DNA of 64,000 bases. It comes from Sabethes cyaneus. Lineage: Eukaryota; Arthropoda; Insecta; Diptera; Culicidae. The stretch lies in assembly GCF_943734655.1 (NCBI RefSeq), contig NC_071354.1:41823244-41887243 (forward strand), given 5' to 3'. Positions 34,292 to 44,369 of the stretch are shown here, in pieces. Position 1 is the first letter of the stretch, and every line of letters starts with the position of its first letter. The notes beneath the pieces are model-generated. The model was not told where the DNA came from. It did no database searches and saw only the letters and a program-made list of their open reading frames with translations. The position numbers and the translations under genes are program-made.

Positions 34292-34968
34292 CACTGATAA
34301 TAAAACTTGGTTTATAGTACGAAAACGAGCGTTTGCTTTACGAATTCTTTCGTTGTTTTCTACCACGAAGTAGATTCGTAAAATCAATCCTGAATGTTTT
34401 GTACATGGTAGCAAAGCTATATTCGTACGAATTATTGCATTTTACAAAATGGTTCGTAGATTTTACGAATGCGCGAAAAGGCTGTCGATAAAAATAATAC
34501 TAGATTACACTATTTTCCGATAGGTGACAGTATGCTACATTACCGACACCTATCGAAAAATAGCGAAATCTTTTTTATCTCCGAAAAAAGCAGATTTTAT
34601 TGGGAATCGAACTGAGCTCGTTTGTCATGCTTCTTTACGAACAGTCGACGGCGCCGCAAACCACTGAACCACAGCTACTGCATACCGAGAAGGTCATAAT
34701 TGCACAAGTCTATTTTCCCTTCATACAATCTTCGCAACACGTTTTCGTCGATAACGATGCCAGACAACAACCGTGCATCAAATGGGTCTTGATGCAAGAC
34801 AGCTACGAATGTAATCTCGTAGAAAATACGAACCATTCGTAATAACAACATTGGCGGTAGACAATAAGCCTACGAAAGTTTTTAAAAGGTGTGAAAATAT
34901 TTGTATCAGCTACGAATATAGTTTTACGAATGTTTTTTCAAAAAAAGTACGAAATTATATTTTCAGTG
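34292..34968. mobile_element. 677-bp MITE-like element F with TACGAA motifs
   Basis: The ends CACTGATAATA and (mirrored) TATTTTCAGTG are flanked by TA (34290-34291, 34969-34970), as in Tc1/mariner-related elements. The interior holds many TACGAA/TTCGTA words on both strands and a tRNA-like segment at 34600-34680. No transposase is present. Frames at 34600-34842 are not supported as genes. Confidence 0.65.
34600..34680 (-). promoter_or_regulatory. tRNA-like segment with pol III A and B boxes
   Basis: On the minus strand, TGGTTCAGTGG (34671-34661) fits the A-box consensus and GTTCGATTC (34612-34604) fits the B-box consensus, about 59 bases apart. A GCGGCGCCGTCGAC stretch lies between them. No clean cloverleaf can be drawn, so this is a tRNA-derived promoter (SINE head) rather than a tRNA gene. 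It lies inside element F. Confidence 0.45.
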
Positions 34969-34970
34969 TA

Positions 34971-35384
34971 TATTAGAGATAAATTAAACATTATTAATTG
35001 GCAAATGTTTCCGTTAAAGCGTCATGAAAACATCGAAAACTCCGCTAAAATATTGTATGTCATATTGTTTAAAATAATTATAAACTTCTCACTAAGGAAT
35101 GCCCCTGATTTCCAGTACGTCACACGAGAAATAAAGTTGCCAAAAGATTAACAAAACCGTCGGGAAGGACTGCCAGAACTTTATAATTATGCCCGAGAAA
35201 GGCTGGCTGCGGCTCTACAGTGGGTTATTTCCTAGATTTGGGGGGAGGAAATCCTATCGTAGAAATGGATGGAAGGAGTGGTTTATCTACATATCTACAC
35301 TGAAGTTTTTGTAACTATTAATAGAGAAATTCAAGTAAGGAAGGCGAGTTTCACGGGGCCTCGCGCCAATACCACTTTTTACAG
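34971..35384. other. short unassigned stretch
   Basis: AT-rich sequence between element F and an RTE scrap. Nothing coding is recognised. Confidence 0.5.
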
Positions 35385-35885
35385 CGCACCCATACTTCAC
35401 ATCTTTATTGACTTCACAACAGCGTAGGATACAGTCGATCGAGACCAGTTAAGGCGAAAAATGAAAGCACACGGTTTCCCGGACAAACTTAAGCGACTGA
35501 TCAGGTACATTGTATCTCGTGGACACTCTCGAGACGCGGAGAGGGTTGAGGTAAGATAACGGCTTATCATGCATGCCACTCAACATCGCGCTTGAGGGGA
35601 TGATCTGACAAATGGACATCGTAATGAAAGCCAGGAACTTTGCGACGACGGAGCAAACTACTGAACCAGATTGAAAGCGGAGTTTAGGAAGATTGGACTA
35701 AAAATAAATGCGTCAATGATCAAATGAATGAAAGGAAGAGGCCCAAAGGAGACAATCGTCTTGCCGTATTCGAGCGGAAGGTGCTGCGGACGATATTTGG
35801 TGAACTATCAACTGAAGAACAGCAAAAAGTAGCGTAGGCGTATGAATCACAAGCTACTGGTACTGCTCGGGATGTCTGGTCACGA
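35385..35885 (+). pseudogene. RTE LINE fragment with internal deletion
   Basis: Plus frames read HIFIDFTTA, DTVDRDQL-like sequence, AHGFPDKLKRLIR (about 35470-35510), MPLNIALEG and RKIGLKINASM. They then jump to the C-terminal FERKVLRTIFG-like and RRMNHKLLVLLG phrases. The part between the FADD box and the DEFVYLG box is missing. Stops are frequent; it is dead. Confidence 0.75.
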
Positions 35886-38800
35886 TCTCCAGGTGAATTT
35901 CGGCCGAGACAGCTTTCAAAGCTTCTGATGGTAGTGTTGTATTACCTTTTTCATGTGAAAACAATCATTTTCAGTTAGGTCTTAGGTTCGCTGGATAACT
36001 TTTCTTGTTACTTCAATAAAACACTTGAAATTCACTGTTTAAGTTTGTTTAATATCACTTGAGCGAGCAGACTTGAATAATCTGATTTCCCAATTTATAT
36101 ATCACCCCATGTTGAAATTTATAGATGCCAAAGCTTTCTCGTTCTAAACTCATTGTCAGTGTTATTGTATGTAAACTGATAGAATCGTTTTAGTTTGGTC
36201 ACCCTACGCTGCCCGTACGAACGCTTGCACCCAAGCAGTCAAGCCAGCCACGGTGAGCCTAACACTTTTCTCCATCAGCAAAAATGGTTGAATGTTCGCG
36301 ATCTGACTACCGACCGCCCGCCACTCTTTTCCACTCCATTACCGGAGGCCCCAAAAATTTAACATGTATATGTCAAATTAATGAGTTGATTGAATAATCG
36401 ATAAAACGCGAAGAACTGAGCCGAAGATGAAGTTAAAAGCTGTGTAAATTTGCACACAGCCTGTCATGTTTCGTAAGTCATTGCACTCGTCGACGCCCAC
36501 GTCTGGGTGCGGGCGCGGGTGAGATTAATATGTCATTGTGATTAAGCATTTTGCTGGATTGTTTTGGAAGCGGTGTGGCCAATGGGGAACAAGTAAAAGA
36601 TTAGGAGCCTTAAACATGGATTGTCTAAAATTAGTTAGATTTGTATATGTATAATCCTATGAAAAGTGCCATGCCCACCAATCTAAGATAATGAAACTAT
36701 CAGCTTATGGACGTATTACATATTCTTGGCATTTTTTAGAATTTTTACGGCTCTTTTAATATCCTTTAAGTATGCCAATAAACTTAAAACTTTGGAGCCT
36801 ATAAATAGTTGCAAATTTTTGGGTTGACCCAGATTTCTTGGCATGGAAAGTAATATAAAACCACAGCAATTAGTGTAGTTGATCGTTCTCGCTCATCATT
36901 AAAAGCAAAACTTTCCGTCTTAGCAGCGTGGAATTTAACTAACCCTGAAAAAGTGTAATTAAACAATATTATACTAGGTACACTGCCACGGCATGGTTCG
37001 ACCTAGAAAATTCTGAAAATAATTTTCTTTCTTGCAACTAATCGCTGCTGGTGAAAGCTAGGTGGAAAATCTTTCACGTTCACAGATACTGCAGTTGTTT
37101 TCCATATCCCCTTTCTAGCTCTGCTTCTCTTTCACTCTAGCCTAATCGTCGTCGTCGTCGTCGTCAGACTGTTCGACTGTTCGACTGTTCGAGATGGCAC
37201 ACGAGAGTCACCACCCACCTTCTAAATAGCAAACACTCGTCATGGATTCTGCCGATGATTGGCCAATTATACATTCAGTGCGACCGGTGCCGGTGTGCCA
37301 TTAGTGTATTGTGCAAATGCTGCCCAATTACTGCAATTACGATGCATTTAATTAGTACAAGATTACTAATAAATAAATCATATACGTACGTATCGTACTG
37401 TGTATGTAATATATAGCAGGGCATTCACTAACAGCACGAGACCGAATGGCGATCCGGTGTGTTTCGTATATTTACCACTCACTTGAACCCCACGCCAGAC
37501 CAGTAGCGTCATATGGGAAGCTGCGCTTGTATGTAGGCCAGTATACAGGGCAACACGGACGCATCTGTTCTGGGTTTGCTAGTTTAGTTTTAGTCACAGT
37601 GGAAATGTTTTCAGATTTAGCTGGTCAGATTAGCAATCTAACATAGCAATGTCGGCTATGCATGCAGATTCAACTTGATCAGTAATTTTGACGATTCAAT
37701 TTAAAATCTCCAATCGTCGTCATTTGTTTGAGTTTAATGATCAGTTACTGATTATGGGGTGGAATTTTTTTTTGATTCTCGCAATCGCACAGGTTGCAAG
37801 GTAATGAAAAAGAGTCTTACAATATTTTACATATAATTTTCTGTTTTCAAAAGATAAAATGGTTTTGCTCAGCTTGGATCCAATTTCACGGTTTCAAAGC
37901 TTTCCAATAATGAATGAACAATATTTAGCACAAATATTCTTACGCTGATCGTGTCTAAACTCGTGTATAGCTCTGACAGCGAAGAAATGCATCACAACCA
38001 GCGCGGTCTGTTTGAAGACATGGGAAAATTCTTTTCCATTAGTAAGTAAGCCAACGCTCGCGTGAAAATGTAACCGGAGGTATGAACAACAGCCACGACG
38101 TCGACGACGAGGGCACACGAACCAGTTGCCGGGTGGAACTACACACAAGCACCCTAAAAATATCCCAACAAACAAACAAACAGACAAACAATACAGCCGG
38201 TTAGCCGGTAAGGTGCATGCATGGGAGTCGGTGAAGGAACATAACGATTGAAAATTAGGAAAAACCTGGTTCACAATGCCAACGACCGACGCGCGGATGC
38301 ACAGGTGCTCTCTGTAACATGTCAACAGAGAAGCAACATTTATTGTTGATGTTTGATTCTTTTTAATGAGCATGTTTGAAGCGAAACCATGTTACGAGTT
38401 ATTTTCCTTTTGCCGTGGCTTTGCCTCCACTCACTCACTCGCTCGCTCACTGGCACCCGGACTATTTTCAGAACTCGTTTGAGTGATTTTCCGCTTGAGT
38501 TTTGAGAAGTGTTTGGTTTCATGTTTGGAGCTGTCGACGATTTGTACAACCTAATTTCTGCTGTTTGCTTTGTGTTCGATAAAATGATACCGATTCTTGC
38601 CGGCTGATGATGGATTTCAAATGTCTAATGTATTTATAGCGTGTGCATTGGGTTGGAGTAAATAAAACTTACAAATTAAATTAATCGACTATAACTAAAA
38701 CTATTCGGTAAGTATGTATTAAAAAAATTAATCCAAATTTACAGTCAACTAAATTTATTCATTCTTTCAAATTAGTTTTCAACTGTGCTTAATTCAGTTA

Positions 38801-39184
38801 CTGTTTCAGCATACTGTTTTTGCGTCAATCCCTATTTATTTATGCATTATCGTCCAAAAATAAACTTATAAACCTATCGGTTTACGAAAACACTACGAGA
38901 GATGATAGGTTTTTCAAAATTAATGTACATATCGGGCCGAAAGGTTGCATAATTTAATAAAATTTCGTGTACTGGTATAGTTTACGACATTATGGACGAA
39001 AACAGTATTTAGAAAATTGGAAGCCCTCATTCTTCGCGAAAACTCTAATGAAAACTTTGCGATTTTCATTAGCTTCACTTGATCCATCCATTAGCTTAGC
39101 TTGATCCATCCAACATAGAGCAAATTCTTTTTCGTTCCTAAACTAGGCAAAAAAGTAATTTTTCCAGAAAATAAATTGTTTTTA
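35886..39184. other. unassigned non-coding stretch
   Basis: No gene is recognised. A (TCG)7 run at 37145-37166 is followed by three copies of TTCGACTG (37171-37191). The minus frame at 37894-38373 (159 codons) carries no known domain and is likely chance. TTTG/CAAA words repeat near 38168-38190. Confidence 0.45.
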
Positions 39185-39420
39185 CCGTCCTTACTTCAGA
39201 ATCGCACTAACCCTCTTTCAAAGGCCTAAAGAGAAAATGATCCCGACTTAAACTTAGAATCGCTCTCAACCCCTTTCAAAAGCTAGAAAGGATTATAGAA
39301 AACATCCCAATTATCCCAAATTTAGCTACAAATTACACTAAAGCTCTTTTAAAGGCTAGAAAAGGCCGAAAAATAAAACGATCCCTATAAGCACAGTATT
39401 GCTCTAAACACCAAAGGCCG
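39185..39420. repeat. degenerate tandem repeat, about 60-bp unit, four units
   Basis: Four diverged units share the order AGAATCGC(A/T)CT, (T/C)CTTT(C/T)AAAGGC and (C)TAGAAA or TAAAGAGAAA, then a CGATCC or TGATCCC phrase. It borders the hexamer array at 39487. Confidence 0.5.
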
Positions 39421-39486
39421 ATCTGTCTCTATATATCTCTACATTCTACATATTGAGATAGATATAGAAACAGAGATGAAAATAGC

Positions 39487-39727
39487 GATAGAGATAGAGA
39501 TAGAGATAGAGATAGAGATAGAGATAGAGATAGAGATAGAGATAGAGATAGAGATAGAGATAGAGATAGAGATAGAGATAGAGATAGAGATAGAGATAGA
39601 GATAGAGATAGAGATAGAGATAGAGATAGAGATAGAGATAGAGATAGAGATAGAGATAGAGATAGAGATAGAGATAGAGATAGAGATAGAGATAGAGATA
39701 GAGATAGAGATAGAGATAGAGATAGAG
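39487..39727. repeat. perfect (GATAGA)40 hexamer array
   Basis: About 241 bp of GATAGA units, preceded by a few variant units (39455-39486). It stays open in several frames on both strands and gives false IEIE, ISIS and LYLY peptides. It lies at the 3' side of the minus-strand R1 element. Confidence 0.97.
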
Positions 39728-40211
39728 CATTCTAAATGCTCTCCTTCCGACAACTTTCGCCCACTATTTTCCTCACGGTCAGGGTTGACATCTCGCTTTG
39801 CATCGCGGCACATCTTGGGCATGCTACCTCTTTGCATTTTGGACAGACATCCTCTCCTTCCTGTTCATCCAAGTCGTCAGCACCGGTATGAGCCTGTGTG
39901 TCAATCTATCGTTTAACGTTGCATCCCATTCCTGTTGCCATTTGGCCAAAGACTCCACTTAAGCTAGCTTCCGAGATCCTCTAATTTCCCTTCCCATATA
40001 ACATGACGGGAAATCCTCCTCCAAAGTGATGCTAAAAGGAATCATCCCGGCAATGACGCATACTTCATCCAATGATACCGTTCTGTATGCACGCGTGACT
40101 CGTATGGTCATGACCCGGAAAGAGCTGTTCAGCTTCGCAGCATTTCGTTTGATTTTCAACGCTGAAATCCATGCCGAACCTCCGTATCTGAAAATCCACA
40201 AGGAAACATTA

Positions 40212-40588
40212 CCCAGCTAGCATTTTCATATGCATAAAAAAGGTAAAAATCAGCATTACGTACAGATATACATGCTAAAAAAATCGTATTTCATGCGCAA
40301 AATTGGCGTATCCGTACTATTTTGGAGGCGATATACGTGATTACGAATAATTTTGAGCGTTACGACTATATAAGTATTTATATACGATAATATCCGATTA
40401 AGCGCGAGTCGCTCCGTACTACTATAGGATTTTGTGCCAAAATTGGGATGTATGTCAGTCATTATCATTATATACGACAGAAAATCAACTTGATCCCACT
40501 TTATCCAGCTTTAGTTACGATTTCGGGTTTGTTAGGAGATATTTACGATAGTTTTCGTACATTGATATACGAGTTGGTGCTAGCTGGG
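40212..40588. mobile_element. 377-bp MITE E inside the R1 remnant
   Basis: Terminal inverted repeats CCCAGCTAGCA and TGCTAGCTGGG are flanked by TA (40210-40211, 40589-40590). Removing it joins the R1 reading RRRLLAN-VSLWIFRYGG. The inside is AT-rich with many TACG/CGTA words. It encodes nothing. Confidence 0.8.
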
Positions 40589-41515
40589 TAGCCAAAAGAC
40601 GACGCCTACTACTACTACAGATACTCCGTATCTGTTAGGCATAATTCTACTGCGTTGATGGCATTCACTACCTTCTTACAGGCATATCAGCCCAGTTGCT
40701 TTACTGCTCCCTTCGAGGTTAAGGCACACTCTCCAACTGTGATTTCAGTCCACTACACCGCTTTGCAGTTTCTGACCGACAGCATTTCCGTTTAATAGTG
40801 TAGGACTATTCACAGTTTGGCTCCATGCATCCAATTTTCTATCATTCCGATCACCTCGGTGATCAGCATTCGTACCTCTTCCCATGTCTCTGCTAATGCC
40901 TCTTGTATTGACGACAGTACAATGTTATTCACAAAACCAACGATACATCCCGTTCCAGAGCGTTGGACCAAGGATGGAGCCTTGAGGAACTCCCGTCGTG
41001 ATCTCCATCGATCTCTGGGCTCTGGCAGACTCGTAGACTAGTACTCTGCTCTGGAAGCTTTTCTTAGGATCTTATCACAGGTAGTCAGGGATCGTTATTC
41101 TGTGCAGTTACGCTGCGATGGCCTCCCAGCTAGCGCTGTTGAAGGCATTTTTGATGTTATTACGGCACAATACCGGTTGCCCTTTCGTTTCTGTTTTGCC
41201 GATTTTTCGGCCTTCTTCAATAGTGTCCGGCCAAATTGCATCGTAGACAGACCATGTGCGCTCTCCGTTAGTTTCACCAGCCTATTTAGAATAATCCGTT
41301 CTAAAAGTTTCCAGGAGGCAGATTGGTTTTTACGAAGTTGGATATCTAGGGGGCTTTCCCGGTTTCGGAAGTAAAACTAACCACTGAGTCTTCTACATGT
41401 CTGAAACGCGAGCTTCCTCCAATCATTTCTGCCGTCCTGAATACATCTAGGAATCTAAAAATAAAAAATAAGAAAACTTATCCAATTTAATTCTACTATG
41501 TGTATTTTATTCAAT

Positions 41516-41560
41516 TACAGATACGTATTTCGCCTACGACTTGCAGGCTTCCTCAGTGTC
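41516..41560 (-). ncRNA. type I hammerhead ribozyme (minus strand, mirror copy)
   Basis: This is the mirror of the plus-strand ribozyme and has the same CTGAGGA core, stem II, GAA and ATACGTAT-C segment. One change weakens stem I: the 3' strand reads TGTA rather than TGTC, leaving three of four pairs. Core residues are intact. Confidence 0.7.
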
Positions 41561-41580
41561 TGTTTTCGAACTCGAAAACA

Positions 41581-41625
41581 GACACTGAGGAAGCCTGCAA
41601 GTCGTAGGCGAAATACGTATCTGTC
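41581..41625 (+). ncRNA. type I hammerhead ribozyme (plus strand)
   Basis: Core CTGAGGA (41585-41591), stem II GCCTGC/GTAGGC (41593-41598 and 41604-41609) with a five-base loop, then GAA (41610-41612). Stem III ATAC/GTAT (41613-41620) is self-complementary with no loop. C at 41621 is the predicted cleavage base. Stem I is GACA/TGTC (41581-41584 and 41622-41625). One extra A (41592) sits before stem II. Loopless stem III suggests cleavage as a dimer, as known for minimal hammerheads of PLEs and retrozymes. Confidence 0.75.
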
Positions 41626-41840
41626 ATTGAATAAAATACACATAGTAGAATTAAATTGGATAAGTTTTCTTATTTTTTATTTTTAGGTTTCGTATTCTAC
41701 TAAGACGCTCCAAAAACTTCAGTCATCTAGGAATGCTTGAATTGCGGCCTTTAGAGTGGAATTAAGAATCCGATCGGGACTTAACGTTTTTTTTACCTTG
41801 AATCCTTTTACCACTGCTACAAGTTCCTCGTTGGAGACCT

Positions 41841-41933
41841 TCCAAGTAACAATTTGCGTTTCATTACACTCTTATTAGGGTATTTAAGACCAAAATTGAT
41901 CCAAAATTCGATAAAACTCATATTGTTGCTTGG
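41841..41933. mobile_element. MITE family B, copy 3 (inside R1)
   Basis: The ends TCCAAGTAACAATTTG and TATTGTTGCTTGGA pair as in the other two copies; the central part is shortened. Its removal joins R1 codons EDVERV and SNEELV. Confidence 0.7.
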
Positions 41934-42073
41934 ACTATACCCTCTCGACATCTTCGTCGTCTAAGTACTGTGCAGGTGGCCACAACATTGAATCACCTCG
42001 AAAAAAGTCTCTCTTCGATGACCTTCAACTTTTCTGGAGATATCTCCATTATTATTGCTTTCTCTTTGACCTT

Positions 42074-42185
42074 CTGAAGTTTTTGGAGCGTCTTAGTAGA
42101 ATACGAAACCTGAAATTAAATAAAAAGAAAACTATTACAATTAATTTCTACTATCTATATTTACTGGAATAGTTTTCTTTTTATG
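42074..42185 (-). mobile_element. partial copy of the hammerhead foldback, ribozyme lost
   Basis: On the minus strand, the tail phrase (GTTTCGTATTCTACTAAGAC and on to CTTCAG) matches the 37-base tail of the 41455-41723 element. Next to it the arm phrase ATAGTTTTCTTTTTA appears in both orientations (42117-42135 and 42168-42185) around a loop that still resembles the outer arm (TAGAA-TTAATT). The CTGAGGA-GAAA centre is gone. It abuts the R1 remnant. Confidence 0.6.
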
Positions 42186-42377
42186 GGGAGCTACAAATGA
42201 GTGAAATTTTGGCACAACTAACATATATTAGAGATTACAGGCAAACGAGTGATTTCGAATAATATCAATTACATCAACATTAATGACTGTACAATATTTA
42301 CCAGACCATTATACATCCAAACTCAAAAACAGACAACACTATAGGCTAAAAGTTACTAGACAAAGACGGTTTAAACT

Positions 42378-42743
42378 TCCGGATCAGGAGGACTTAACAA
42401 AATTATAACAGATCATGTTATTTTGTTATCGAATGTTCTAACAACGGTTGTTATTAATTAGTTATATAATTAAAATAATTTTTTGTAAGTAACACATTGT
42501 GTTATAAAAGTAATTTGCAAGTAACATATTTTGTTATAAAAGTAAAATCTATCATTCTTAGTGGTGAAATCTATACAGCTCATCCATAACTCCATATGTT
42601 ATTCGTATCAGAATCTGTTACAAATTGGAATATGTCTGTTTTTGCTTCCCAATTAGTTTATTTTCGATTTGTAACATAATATGTAAAAAATATCAAAATG
42701 TGTTATAAAACAGAAATAATCTTGTTATGGCCTCCTGATCGGG
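42378..42743. mobile_element. MITE family G, copy 1 (366 bp)
   Basis: Terminal inverted repeats of about 25 bases start (C)CGGATCAGGAGGACTTAAC on the left and CCCGATCAGGAGGCCATAAC on the mirrored right. The inside is AT-rich with many TGTTATA/TAACA words. The CCCGA(A/T)CAGGAG start is shared with the element at 52766-53303. Confidence 0.65.
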
Positions 42744-43227
42744 TTTGTAAGTCAACACACAAATTACAAGATAGATCACGATTAACTAATAAAAGACACA
42801 TTCTAGAAGCCCTGAAGAAGATCTAAACCAAAGATCGAAATGTTGGCGTAAAATAAAACAAATCGTCCACTGCATTTGAAGACTGGAAGATTGCCTGCTC
42901 CAACCTGTTTTCTTTTTATTGGCATCAGCGCCGCGAAGCAGCAGTTAGTAGCAGTTTACTATGATCGCTTTTATCTCTCTTTTTAGTGAGGCTCTTCCTG
43001 CTTGGAACACCAACCTACGCTCTTACCGGTCTGACGCTATTCTCGCTCTCCGTACTCGTCTTCCAGCTCTGAGGCAACTACTGCGGAGGTAGCTGAGTTG
43101 CTCATTTCACCAATACAGTGCACAGTGATCCAAAAGGGCGCAAAGTGGAACTTTTTTCCTAGTGTCTTTTGCTTTCATTTTATCATTTATGGTCTTAAGC
43201 ACTTTTGTTCGTATTAATATCCCCCTT
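42744..43227. other. short unassigned stretch
   Basis: No gene is recognised. The phrase GAAGAAGATCTAAACCAAAGATCGAAATG-like (about 42815-42840) resembles PLE 3' ends (a GAAA-type motif after a small stem) but is not conclusive. Confidence 0.35.
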
Positions 43228-43995
43228 AATACACAAAGATTGCAAATCTCTAGGATCTTTCCTTACAAAGTTATAGTTTTTGGCTCATGAAGTGAAGGAA
43301 AAATAAAACTTAAATAAGCGATAACTTTGTAAAGAAAGGTCCTATAGATTTGCAATCTTCTGCAAAAACATGTATTTTGAGTCTTTCAATAATCGCCTAG
43401 AACCATATACTCTTGTAAAATGCAACCAACATACGCTAAATATGAAAAACTTTTTTTTAAAGAATTTCCAAAGAAAATGCTCTATAGCTCTGCATTCGAT
43501 AGCAAAATTATTTATTTTTCTATTTTCCATAACTTTGCCAAAAAAAAACCATATATCCCAAAAAATGGACGTGTATCGAGCCTTTCGCGAACGCGAAACA
43601 CATAAAACGTATGCTTGCCGTACTCTCATTTAGGTGGTTGGGGACAAGCGGAACCCGTACAAGTTTATAGTACTTGACTTAAGCTTTACGATGAAGCACT
43701 GATTTCATAAACCTGCTTGCCCCATTTTACCGCATAGGCTCGTGAAGCTATGGAAATTTAAAGCTTGAATATGCGATAATTCAACAAGTAAAGGTCCAAG
43801 AAATTTACGGTCTTCTGCAAAAACGTGTATTTTGAGACGATAATTGCCTAGAACATTGTATTCTTATAAAATGCAACTAACAAAAGCTAAGTGTGAAAAA
43901 CCAATTTTTAAGAAGCTTTAAAGAATATGCCCTGCAGTTCAGCACTCGATAAAGATAGAAATTTTATTTATCCAGCAAACTTGCTTGTTTTTATA
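43228..43995 (+). repeat. diverged direct duplication with an inner inverted part
   Basis: The unit at 43316-43530 (TGCAATCTTCTGCAAAAACA, GTATTTTGAG, GCCTAGAACCAT) recurs at 43765-43985 (CGGTCTTCTGCAAAAACG, GTATTTTGAG, GCCTAGAACATT). The phrase around 43228-43275 is the mirror of 43318-43360. It is non-coding and probably part of a larger dispersed family. Confidence 0.65.
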
Positions 43996-44067
43996 ATATT
44001 TACAACTTTGTTGAAGAAACTATGTCTATATTTCCTAGCACAAAAAAGTTATTTTTTTATTTTCTAC

Positions 44068-44366
<299 letters not shown>

Positions 44367-44369
44367 TTT

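Larger units (their letters stand above)
41455..41723. mobile_element. 269-bp foldback element with twin hammerhead ribozymes
   Basis: Bases 41455-41686 form a near-perfect palindrome with 116-base arms centred at 41570/41571. It is followed by a 37-base tail (GTTTCGTATTCTACTAAGAC and onward). The flanks carry CATCTAGGAAT on both sides (41444-41454, 41724-41734), an 11-bp target-site duplication, and lie in the R1 reading frame. Each arm encodes a hammerhead ribozyme in mirror orientation. The right arm ends TTTTTAG before the tail, which looks like a 3' splice site. PLEs are known to carry hammerheads and a 5' intron in their terminal repeats, so a PLE-terminal or retrozyme-like origin is inferred. 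Confidence 0.8.
39728..42073 (-). pseudogene. R1-clade LINE, RT to C-terminus, with three insertions
   Basis: On the minus strand from about 42070 the frames give KVIEERLFSR, then SNEELVAVVKGFK, LKAAIQAFLDVFRTAEM, a RIILNRLVKLTE-like piece, QFGRTLLKKAEKSAKQKRKG, RYCAV, GVPQGSILGP-like (about 40960) and near the end IFRYGGSAWISALKIKRNAA, RVTRAYRTVSLDE, CVIAGMIP. This is the R1 type, with its C-terminal LRYGGPAW-like block and an EDVCPKCKE-like end. Stops are frequent. Insertions lie at 41841-41933, 41455-41723 and 40212-40588. No 28S rDNA context is visible. Confidence 0.8.

Noticed and set aside
34600..34680. A functional tRNA gene
   Set aside because: A and B boxes fit, but acceptor and anticodon stems cannot be paired convincingly; it is listed only as a tRNA-like promoter.
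37894..38373. 159-codon minus frame with a hydrophobic Cys-rich middle
   Set aside because: No motif, no repeat relation and no supporting context; consistent with chance.
39439..39916. IEIE, ISIS and LYLY open frames
   Set aside because: Translation of the GATAGA array.
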